From an uncultured Prevotellaceae bacterium (GTDB lineage: Bacteria; Bacteroidota; Bacteroidia; Bacteroidales; Bacteroidaceae), in contig CACYYG010000019.1 in the NCBI GenBank assembly GCA_902778535.1, positions 1 through 64,000 on the forward strand: a stretch of DNA of 64,000 nt, read 5' to 3'. Under the pieces are notes generated by a model that saw only the letters and a program-made list of their open reading frames with translations, ran no database searches and was not told the origin of the DNA. This document shows, one piece after another, positions 49,247 to 56,681 of the stretch (within the stretch, counting starts at the first letter, position 1; every line of letters starts with the position of its first letter). The translations under genes were made by a program, and so were the position numbers.

Positions 49247-51025
49247 TTACGCTGTGCGTTCTATCCAGGCGATGGTGTCGCCCTGACGGATCTGCTGTCC
49301 GGGCTTGACGCTGATGTCGACCAGCTTGCCACCGAGGGCAGCGGGAATCTCGACAATCTCGCCCCACTTCGTCTGCAGATAGCAAAAGATGTCGCCCTCC
49401 TTGTAGGTCTGACCGATGAACGGCTCAATGCAGGCAGCGGGAACGCCCTCGCCGCCAAAGCTCCAGATGAGCTGTCCGGCCAGCGGGCTCTTCACGGCGT
49501 CGGCTTTGGCGTGCTTGAAGGCAGCCAGCTCTTCGGGGCTGATTTTTGCACCGCCCAGCTTGGCGTCCTTTGCCTTCTGAATGTCGGCCAGCAGCTGCTT
49601 CTTCGCCTGGCCGCTCTTGAACGGACGGTACTGCTCGGGGTGCATGGCCAGCTCGAACAGCTCTTCGTTGTCCTGGCCGTAGTCCCAGCCGTTCTCGTCC
49701 ATCTCCTTCTTGAATCCTTCGAGGGCATTGGGCAGCAGCGTGTGCGGGTCGACGTCGGTGAACTCGCGTCCCTGCTTCTTGGCCAGCTCGACGAACTCGG
49801 GATCGATGGTGCCGGGCACCTTGCCGCTCTTGCCGAGAATCATGCCCCAGATGGCGTCGTCCATCATCACGTAGCGGCCCTTGCCCTGCTCCATCGTGAG
49901 GAGGTTCATCAGGGCGATGTTCTTCGTGTACTGCGAGAACGGCGTGACCAGTGGAGGATAACCCACGCGAGGCCATACGTACTCTACCTCGTTGAACAGC
50001 TTCACCAGCATGTCGTCCATCGTCAGCTCGGCCTCGCCTTTCTGCGTGCGCAGCTTGTTGATCATTTTCTGAATGGGGCCGAGGTCAGCCATCATAGAGC
50101 CCATCATGCCGCCAGGCAGTCCGCTGCCCAGTAGCAACGACGACATGTGCTTGTTGGCAGGATTGATGAAGTAGCCCAGCCAGTCGTCGATGAACTCCTG
50201 AGTGAGCGTGCGGGCCTGCATGTAGGCGTTCATGTTGAGGTCGGCCACTTCGAAGCCCTCGTTCTTCAGCATCGACTGCACGGAGATGATGTCGGGATGC
50301 ACCTTGCCCCAGCTGAGCGGCTCGATGGCGGTGTCGATGATGTCGGCACCGTTGTTGCACACCTCGAGGATGCTGGCCATCGAGAGACCCGGGCCGCTGT
50401 GGCCGTGATACTGGATGATGATGTCGGGGTGCTTCGTCTTGATGCTCTTCGTCAGGGCGCCGAGCAGGGCTGGCTGGCCGATGCCGGCCATATCCTTCAG
50501 GCAGATTTCCTCAGCACCTGCGGCGATGACCTCATCGGCAATGGCTGAGTAGTATTCCACCGTGTGCACAGGGCTCGTAGTGATGCAGAGTGTGGCCTGC
50601 GGAATCATGCCGGCAGCCTTTGCCCACTTGATGGAGGGGATGATGTTGCGCGTGTCGTTGAGGCCGCAGAAGATGCGCGGGATGTCCACACCCTGGGCCT
50701 TCTTCACCTTGTACATCAGCTCGCGCACGTCGTCGGGCACGGGATACATGCGCAGGGCGTTGAGGCCGCGGTCGAGCATGTGGGTCTGGATGCCCACTTC
50801 GTTGAAGGGCTTACAGAAGGCACGCACGGCCAGATTGGGGTTCTCGCCTGCCATGAGGTTCACCTGCTCAAAGGCGCCGCCGTTGGTTTCCACGCGGGCA
50901 AAGCAGCCCATATCGATGATGACGGGCGCGATGCGCTCTAACTGATCCTTGCGGGGCTGGAACTTGCCGCTCGACTGCCACATATCGCGGTAGACAAGGC
51001 TAAACTTGATTTTCTTCTTTCCCAT
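49247..51025 (-). CDS. Pyruvate carboxylase B / oxaloacetate decarboxylase alpha subunit
   Basis: A 592-residue protein with the carboxyltransferase barrel (LVYRDMWQSSGKFQPRKDQL, KAAGMIPQATLCITTSPVHT, CLKDMAGIGQPALLGALTKS, YHGHSGPG with metal-binding His), a PYC_OADA domain and a C-terminal biotinyl-type domain. It would transfer carboxyl groups between biotin and pyruvate/oxaloacetate. Oddity: where the biotin-attachment motif AMKM is expected, the sequence reads YLQTKWGEIVEIPA; Lys553 is kept but its neighbours differ. No other decarboxylase subunits are adjacent. Its promoter is a minus-strand TAccTTTG at 51062-51069. Confidence 0.9.
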   Translation of the reverse strand: MGKKKIKFSLVYRDMWQSSGKFQPRKDQLERIAPVIIDMGCFARVETNGGAFEQVNLMAGENPNLAVRAFCKPFNEVGIQTHMLDRGLNALRMYPVPDDVRELMYKVKKAQGVDIPRIFCGLNDTRNIIPSIKWAKAAGMIPQATLCITTSPVHTVEYYSAIADEVIAAGAEEICLKDMAGIGQPALLGALTKSIKTKHPDIIIQYHGHSGPGLSMASILEVCNNGADIIDTAIEPLSWGKVHPDIISVQSMLKNEGFEVADLNMNAYMQARTLTQEFIDDWLGYFINPANKHMSSLLLGSGLPGGMMGSMMADLGPIQKMINKLRTQKGEAELTMDDMLVKLFNEVEYVWPRVGYPPLVTPFSQYTKNIALMNLLTMEQGKGRYVMMDDAIWGMILGKSGKVPGTIDPEFVELAKKQGREFTDVDPHTLLPNALEGFKKEMDENGWDYGQDNEELFELAMHPEQYRPFKSGQAKKQLLADIQKAKDAKLGGAKISPEELAAFKHAKADAVKSPLAGQLIWSFGGEGVPAACIEPFIGQTYKEGDIFCYLQTKWGEIVEIPAALGGKLVDISVKPGQQIRQGDTIAWIERTA

Positions 51026-51061
51026 AGTCTTAAATTTTGGATTTTTTGGCTTTTAGTGATG

Positions 51062-51069
51062 CAAAGGTA
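51062..51069 (-). promoter_or_regulatory. -7 element of the carboxyltransferase gene
   Basis: The minus strand reads TAccTTTG 37 bases upstream of the ATG at 51025. The plus-strand gene at 51219 has its own TAtcTTTG at 51188-51195. Confidence 0.6.
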
Positions 51070-51218
51070 CGAAAAAGTTAAAAGCTGAAAGTTTAAAGTT
51101 GAAAGTTTTTTTTCTTCTTTGCGTGAAAAAAAGTTAAGGCTGGCAAGATAAGTCCTCATGCCTCGCTCCTAACTCCCAACTATTCATTATCTTTGCGCCA
51201 AATAAAGAAACAATCATC

Positions 51219-51965
51219 ATGCAGATGAAGCACTTCTCACTCTTGACCCTGATGGTGGCGACGTTTATCGTGATGGCGTGCCAGCAGCAGAAAAACATGC
51301 CGCCGCTAAAGCAGACAAAGACAATTGACAGCAGTGACAGCACCTTATACGGACTGATATGCGAGGGCAGCAACGACTCGATTCTTGTCTTTCTGCCCGA
51401 CCCCTACGACGGCTCTGATCCCGATACGCTTGATATTCTGTACGCCTCGCGGCAGCATCAGGTCTTCGGACGCCTGCAAGTGGGCGACCGCGTGGCCATT
51501 ATGCCTGATACTGTAGGAAATAAGCGGGCGTCGGTGGTCATCGTTACGCAGGACTTGCAGCAACAATGGTGCTACAAGGTGAAGCCACGCATACGCCGCA
51601 GGGCAGAAATGGTGAACGATAGCGTAGGGCTGACCTACTGGGAACTGCCCGACACATTGCAGCAGCAGCTCATCGCTGAGCGTGAATATGGCTTTACGCT
51701 GAAAGCCGACAGTGTGGCTATGCCCATCGGCATGCGTCAGGCTCACACCGACGAGGATAGTCCCGTAGAGTATCCGCCGATGAAACGCTACAGGCAGTGG
51801 TACATACACAACGGCCGTTTGTTCTTGGTTGAAACCAGCATTGACTCTTTGGGCAATATCAAACCTATTGCCACAGATACTGCCGAACTGGTAGAGCTTA
51901 CTCCCGACACGCTGGTGCTCCGTATGTCCGACGGACTGCACGGATATTACCGCAAGGCGGAATAA
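51219..51965 (+). CDS. Hypothetical lipoprotein
   Basis: A 248-residue lipoprotein with signal MQMKHFSLLTLMVATFIVMAC (Cys21). The mature part begins with a Lys/Thr-rich spacer and then beta-rich sequence (STLYGLICEGSNDSILVFLP, YASRQHQVFGRLQVGDRVAI, WYIHNGRLFLVETSIDSLGN). The family is not one I can name, though similar lipoproteins are common in Prevotella. It is a single gene convergent with the phosphatase gene, whose stop lies two bases away. Confidence 0.8.
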   Translation: MQMKHFSLLTLMVATFIVMACQQQKNMPPLKQTKTIDSSDSTLYGLICEGSNDSILVFLPDPYDGSDPDTLDILYASRQHQVFGRLQVGDRVAIMPDTVGNKRASVVIVTQDLQQQWCYKVKPRIRRRAEMVNDSVGLTYWELPDTLQQQLIAEREYGFTLKADSVAMPIGMRQAHTDEDSPVEYPPMKRYRQWYIHNGRLFLVETSIDSLGNIKPIATDTAELVELTPDTLVLRMSDGLHGYYRKAE

Positions 51966-51967
51966 AG

Positions 51968-52417
51968 CTATTTGCAGGCTGCCAGCAATGCCTGACAGCC
52001 GAGGAGAACGTCCTGCCAAGTGGCTTCAAAGTCGCCTGTGTACCAAGGGTCGGCCACATCGCCGGGACGATTCGTATAATCCATCAACTTTACTATCTTA
52101 TTTTCCGGGTCGCCGCCGCAGATGCGTCGCATGTTGCGGATGTTCCAATCGTCCATACCAATGAGCAGGTCGAAACGCTGATAGTCGGCGCGCGTCATCT
52201 GGCGTGAAGTCTTTCCCTGACAGCCAATGCCGTGCTCAGCCAGCTTGCGGCGGGCAGGCGGATAGACGGGATTGCCTATCTCCTCAGTGGAAGTGGCGGC
52301 GGACTCAATATAGAACTGGTGCTCCAGATGAGCCTGGAACACCAGTTCTTTCATTACAAATTCTGCCATCGGACTGCGACAGATGTTGCCGTGACAGACG
52401 AAGAGTATTCGTTTCAT
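51968..52417 (-). CDS. Low-molecular-weight protein-tyrosine phosphatase
   Basis: A 149-residue cytoplasmic phosphatase. The P-loop CX5R is at the N-terminus (VCHGNICRS, Cys8, Arg14), and the general acid is in DPWYTGDFE near residue 125. Size and both motifs match the LMW-PTP family, which in Bacteroidota may act on tyrosine kinases of capsule export or on small molecules. It lies seven bases downstream of the ExuT-like gene and may be read from the same mRNA, although the roles do not match. Confidence 0.94.
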   Translation of the reverse strand: MKRILFVCHGNICRSPMAEFVMKELVFQAHLEHQFYIESAATSTEEIGNPVYPPARRKLAEHGIGCQGKTSRQMTRADYQRFDLLIGMDDWNIRNMRRICGGDPENKIVKLMDYTNRPGDVADPWYTGDFEATWQDVLLGCQALLAACK

Positions 52418-52424
52418 GTTCAGA

Positions 52425-53978
52425 TTACTCCAACACGATGGGCTTGTACTTCGGCACGAGGCTCTTCATGATGAACCAGCCGATGAGGTAGGCCACGGCG
52501 CAGATGCTGAACACCACCATATAGGCGGCGGGCTTGCCCTCGAAGCCAAAGGCCGACCATGGCTCGGTGAGCATCTGGCCACCATGATCGGTGACAAACT
52601 GCATCATATCTGATGCCAATGTTCCAGGCTCGATAGTTCCTTTGTCCAAGCCAAAAGCCTTCTCAATGTTGTCGCGCGTCATCACCAGTGTCTCGTTGTT
52701 GAACGAGAAGGAACCGGCAGCCCAGTCAAAGAAGTTGCCAGAACCTTTGTTGATGGCAAAAGAACCGAGACCACCAGCCATGGAACCGATGCCGGTAATG
52801 GTGCCGATGGTTGACTTGGGGAACATGTCGCCAATAGTTGAGAATAGGTTGGCCGACCAAGCCTGATGCCCGGCGCCGAGCAGACCAATCAGAATTGCGG
52901 GCCACCATGCACTGATGCCGCCGAGAGGCTGTGCCAACAGGCCCAGCAGCGGGAAGCAGGCGAAAATGAGCATGGCGCGCATGCGACCCAGATAGGGGTT
53001 CATGCCTTTCTTCTCAACGAAATAGGTGGGCAGGTAGCCACCGCCGATGCTGACGACGGTAACGATGGCGTAGAGCGTGAGGATGAGCAGGATGCCCATC
53101 GTAGAGTCGCTGGTGTAGCCATACTGGTCGCTGAAATAGGCTGGGGCCCAGAATAGGAAGAACCACCACACGCCGTCGGTCATCAGCTTACCCACGATGA
53201 ACGACCACGTCTGCTTGTACTTGAAGCACTGCCAGAAGGGGATGGTCTTCTCCTCCTTCACATTTTCGCGGTCCTGCACATTGGCAATGTCATTGTCCTG
53301 TTCAATATAGTTCAGCTCAGCCTGGTTCACACGCTTGTTCTTGGCGGGTTTGTCGTAGAGCCATGCCCAGAGACCCATCCAGAAGAAGCCTAATGCACCG
53401 ATGACGATGAATGCCATCTCCCAGCCCCAGGCACGGGCCAGCAGGGGAATGGTGGCAGGAGCGGCGAGAGCACCGACGCTGGCACCGCTGTTGAAGATGG
53501 AGGTGGAGAAGGCACGGTCTTTCTTAGGGAAGTACTCAGCCGTTACCTTGATGGCGGCGGGGAAGTTGCCGGCTTCGCCAACGGCCAGGATGAGACGGCA
53601 GGAAAGGAACAGCCACACGGAGATGGTGGTCAGGGCGGTGATGCTGCCACCGGCAAAGGCCAGGGCACCCCATCCGCAGAAGGCATGCAGGCAGGCGCCT
53701 ACCGACCATACGAAGATGGCAATGAGGTAACCCTTCTTCGTGCCCATCCAGTCGATGAATTTTCCGGCAAAGAGGTTGGCCACAGCATAGAAGATGGAGA
53801 ACAGGCCAGTGATGGTGCCGTAGTGGGCATCGGTCCAGTGGAAGTCGGGTGCGATGAAGTCTTTCCATGTCAGGGAAAGCACCTGGCGGTCCATGTAATT
53901 GATGGTGGTGGCCAGGAAGAGCAGTCCGCAGATGACCCAGCGGAAGTTGCTCATTTTGGTTGTTTGAATCGGTGTCAT
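52425..53978 (-). CDS. exuT: MFS hexuronate transporter (ExuT-like)
   Basis: A 517-residue, 12-helix major-facilitator protein of the anion:cation symporter group. It begins FRWVICGLLFLATTINYMDR, with the family motif DRQVLSLTWKDF. The cytoplasmic motif KFIDWMGTKKGYLIAIFVWS and the helix 4-5 stretch LAVGEAGNFPAAIKVTAEYF are typical of hexuronate (galacturonate/glucuronate) carriers. An insertion of about 60 residues before the C-terminus (PGTLASDMMQFVTDHGGQML) is periplasmic. Its neighbours KduI and the IIC-like protein support uronate uptake. Confidence 0.92.
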   Translation of the reverse strand: MTPIQTTKMSNFRWVICGLLFLATTINYMDRQVLSLTWKDFIAPDFHWTDAHYGTITGLFSIFYAVANLFAGKFIDWMGTKKGYLIAIFVWSVGACLHAFCGWGALAFAGGSITALTTISVWLFLSCRLILAVGEAGNFPAAIKVTAEYFPKKDRAFSTSIFNSGASVGALAAPATIPLLARAWGWEMAFIVIGALGFFWMGLWAWLYDKPAKNKRVNQAELNYIEQDNDIANVQDRENVKEEKTIPFWQCFKYKQTWSFIVGKLMTDGVWWFFLFWAPAYFSDQYGYTSDSTMGILLILTLYAIVTVVSIGGGYLPTYFVEKKGMNPYLGRMRAMLIFACFPLLGLLAQPLGGISAWWPAILIGLLGAGHQAWSANLFSTIGDMFPKSTIGTITGIGSMAGGLGSFAINKGSGNFFDWAAGSFSFNNETLVMTRDNIEKAFGLDKGTIEPGTLASDMMQFVTDHGGQMLTEPWSAFGFEGKPAAYMVVFSICAVAYLIGWFIMKSLVPKYKPIVLE

Positions 53979-53982
53979 AAGT

Positions 53983-54957
53983 TTACTTGATGTCGATTAC
54001 AGGAATGTTGTCCTTATCGTTGTAGTACAGGTTCTCGCCTGCCATGCCCCAAATGAAAGTGTAGTAGTAGGTGCCGGCTGCGGCGTGTATGCTCCACTCG
54101 GGCGACATGATGGCCTGCTCGTTGTGCAGCCAGACGACGCGGCTCTCCTGCGGCTCACCCATGATGTGGGCGATGGTCTGTTCCTGCGGCAGGTTGAAGT
54201 AGTAGTAAGCCTCGATGCGGCGGCCGTGGGTGTGGGGCGGCATCGTGTTCCAGGCGGCGCCGGGATTCAGCTGCGTCAGGCCGAGCTGCAGCTGGCAGGG
54301 GCCTTCCTCCAGCACGTCGTTGACGATGAGTTTGTAGACGGTGCGGTTGTTGCACTCCTCAAGCGAGCCGACAGGCCCCCAGACGGCAGCCTTCAGCGAA
54401 CCCTTGCGTCCGTCGAGCGTAATCCACTGCGTCTTGTAGTGCTGGTGGGCGGTGGCGCTGTTGAGGTAGAACTTGGCGGGTTTCGAGGCATCCTTTGAGC
54501 GGAAGAGCACCTCCTTGTTCACGTCCTTGTCCTTGGCGATGTGGCCGCGGCCGATGTAAAGGGCCTCCTTCGGCGACAGTGCGTATTCCTTGCCGTCGAC
54601 GATGACTACGCCGTCGCCCTCGCCGCAGTTCACCACGCCGAGTTCACGGTTGTAGAGGAAATACTTCTCCTTGATGCCCGGGTCAACATCGAGGCCAAGC
54701 TCCAGGAAGTTTTCCAACTTCAGAGTCTTCGTCACAGGCATGGCGCCACCGAAGATAAAGCGGTCGTAGTGTGAGTAAGTGAGTAAGATGCTGTCAGGAG
54801 CCATCACCTTCTCCATGACGAAGCGCTCACGCAGTGTCGGCGTGTCATAGTGCTTGACGTCCTCTGGATGACAGGCTGTCTGGAAACTTACTTTCTGCTG
54901 TGCATTCATGCCCAGCGCGCCCAGCAAAAGGGCCATTGAAAGAAATGTTTTTTTCAT
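53983..54957 (-). CDS. kduI: 5-dehydro-4-deoxy-D-glucuronate isomerase (KduI) with signal peptide
   Basis: A 324-residue cupin-type isomerase of pectin breakdown, converting 5-keto-4-deoxyuronate to 2,5-diketo-3-deoxygluconate. Family sequence is clear: [51 protein letters not shown], and the metal-binding [20 protein letters not shown] with [20 protein letters not shown]. Unlike the usual cytoplasmic enzyme of about 280 residues, it begins [20 protein letters not shown], a signal peptide, so it may act in the periplasm before uptake. It ends five bases before the ExuT-like gene. Confidence 0.93.
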   Translation of the reverse strand: MKKTFLSMALLLGALGMNAQQKVSFQTACHPEDVKHYDTPTLRERFVMEKVMAPDSILLTYSHYDRFIFGGAMPVTKTLKLENFLELGLDVDPGIKEKYFLYNRELGVVNCGEGDGVVIVDGKEYALSPKEALYIGRGHIAKDKDVNKEVLFRSKDASKPAKFYLNSATAHQHYKTQWITLDGRKGSLKAAVWGPVGSLEECNNRTVYKLIVNDVLEEGPCQLQLGLTQLNPGAAWNTMPPHTHGRRIEAYYYFNLPQEQTIAHIMGEPQESRVVWLHNEQAIMSPEWSIHAAAGTYYYTFIWGMAGENLYYNDKDNIPVIDIK

Positions 54958-54969
54958 TTTATGCTTGTA

Positions 54970-56421
54970 TTAGTTGATGTTTGCTTTTTCCTCGGCCACG
55001 ATGCGGCGGCGGTTCCACCACACCATGCCAATGGTAATTAGTGTCAGCACACCGGCTCCGACATATTTCAATGCGGCAGTGAGCTTGTAGATGCTCCAGC
55101 CGAGGAGCGACGAGGCGAAGTCCATAGCGCCGGCGTCATACTGCTGTCCGTCACTCTTTACGGGGATGTTGGCAGAGCTGTCGCCTGTGGTGGCGTAGAC
55201 GTCGTTGGCAGCCTTGGTGAAGTCGGGCGCCATGTCGGTGACGAAATAGAGACCGATGACCAGCGCTACCAAGCCTACGATGAAGGTCTTCAGCACATTG
55301 CCTTTGGTGTAGGGAAGAATCAGGGGGAACAGATAGAACATGCCTGCCAGCGAGGCAATGGGCAAGAACTGGTTGCCGGGCAAAAGCACGGCGATGACCA
55401 GGATGACGGGAATGAGGAGCACCGAGGCCACCAGCGTGGTGGGATGGCCGATGACCAGTGCCGGCGACATGCCGATGTGGATGGTCTTGCCCTTGAATTT
55501 CTTCGACACCACCTCGCGCGTCTTCTCCGAAATGGGCATCAGTCCGTCGATGAACAGCTTGGTGATGCGGGGAATGAGCTCCATCACAGCACCCATCGTC
55601 ACGCCCAGCAGCAGAATGTTCTTTATGATAGCCACCACGGCATCGGAAGTAGAGTCGAAACCAGCGGCGTAGGCACTGAAGTCCTTGAAGTGGTCGAGAT
55701 GCGACAGGGCACCTATCAGCACGCCAACGATGACGCCCAGCACCATCGGTTCGCCCAGCACGCCAAACTTCTTCTTCAAACCCTCGGCGTCGATGTCAAG
55801 CTTGGAAAAGCCTGGAATCTTGTCTAACAGCCAGTTGACGCCGATGGCAAACGGCGTGAAGCTCTGGCAGAAAGGCTGCGGTATGCTGATGCCCTTCAGG
55901 TCGGGATAATAGCTCTGGAACTTTTCTGCGGTGAGGTCGGCCATGACCAAAGTGATGATGTAGCACACGATGGCAGCGAAATAGCCCCATGCCAGCGAGT
56001 GGTCCATGACGAAATAGGCCACGGCGCCGATGAAGGCAAAGTGCCAGTAATTCCACAAGTCGATGTTCACCGTGCGTGTGCACTTCGTCACCAACAGCAG
56101 GAAGTTAATGCCCAGACAGATGGGGATGATGAGTGCGCCGATGAGCGTGTTGTAGGCCACGGCAGCAGCAGCCGGCCATCCCATGTCGAAGACACTAAGG
56201 TCAAGCTCGAAGACTTTTGAGAATGATTCCAGCGGGGCATTGAAACGGTCGGTAAGCAGGGCTGTGACGATGCCCAGGCCCACGAAGCCGATGCCTACGT
56301 AGAGACCGCTCTTGAGTGACTTGCCAAACTTCAGACCGATGCACAGTCCGATGATGGTAAACAGAATCGGCATCATCACCGGTGCTCCCATCTGGTTGAT
56401 GTAACTGAAAAATTGTTCCAT
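54970..56421 (-). CDS. PTS galactitol/SgcC-type IIC protein, orphan
   Basis: A 483-residue membrane protein with about 11-12 segments that resembles the PTS galactitol-family IIC component: MGAPVMMPILFTIIGLCIGL, LIIPICLGINFLLLVTKCTR, and LEEFI-like VLGEPMVLGVIVGVLIGALS with GHPTTLVASVLLIPVILVIA. No IIA, IIB, HPr or EI genes are adjacent, and Bacteroidota generally lack a PTS, so it probably works as a carrier without phosphorylation. It heads the operon with kduI and the ExuT-like gene, so a uronate or oligouronate is the likely cargo. The -7 element is at 56460-56467. Confidence 0.88.
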   Translation of the reverse strand: MEQFFSYINQMGAPVMMPILFTIIGLCIGLKFGKSLKSGLYVGIGFVGLGIVTALLTDRFNAPLESFSKVFELDLSVFDMGWPAAAAVAYNTLIGALIIPICLGINFLLLVTKCTRTVNIDLWNYWHFAFIGAVAYFVMDHSLAWGYFAAIVCYIITLVMADLTAEKFQSYYPDLKGISIPQPFCQSFTPFAIGVNWLLDKIPGFSKLDIDAEGLKKKFGVLGEPMVLGVIVGVLIGALSHLDHFKDFSAYAAGFDSTSDAVVAIIKNILLLGVTMGAVMELIPRITKLFIDGLMPISEKTREVVSKKFKGKTIHIGMSPALVIGHPTTLVASVLLIPVILVIAVLLPGNQFLPIASLAGMFYLFPLILPYTKGNVLKTFIVGLVALVIGLYFVTDMAPDFTKAANDVYATTGDSSANIPVKSDGQQYDAGAMDFASSLLGWSIYKLTAALKYVGAGVLTLITIGMVWWNRRRIVAEEKANIN

Positions 56422-56459
56422 GATGCTTTCGTTTGTTTTGTTTCAGCGTAGTTTGGGTG

Positions 56460-56467
56460 CAAAATTA
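56460..56467 (-). promoter_or_regulatory. -7 element of the uronate operon
   Basis: The minus strand reads TAatTTTG 39 bases upstream of the IIC start. A four-unit gtaacc array begins 97 bases further upstream. Confidence 0.65.
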
Positions 56468-56563
56468 CACATTTTTCCTGAAACGACCGCAAAATCTACT
56501 GAAAACTTTGACCAATAGATTCCAAACATGTGCCAATTATTGCGGGTGTCCTTCAAAACATCG

Positions 56564-56651
56564 GTAACCACGCGGGTTACTGTCAGTAACCACGTGGGTT
56601 ACTAACTGTAACCATGCGGGTTACTGTCAGTAACCACGTGGGTTACAATTA
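56564..56651. repeat. Four-unit gtaacc palindrome array, 22-bp period
   Basis: Units start at 56564, 56586, 56608 and 56630, with cores gtaaccacgcgggttac, gtaaccacgtgggttac, gtaaccatgcgggttac and gtaaccacgtgggttac. The flank cttcaaaacatcg is the same as at the array at 49022. It lies between the BNR-protein stop and the uronate operon. Confidence 0.88.
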
Positions 56652-56681
56652 GGGACAAATATGTCAGTAGAAAAAGGCTGA

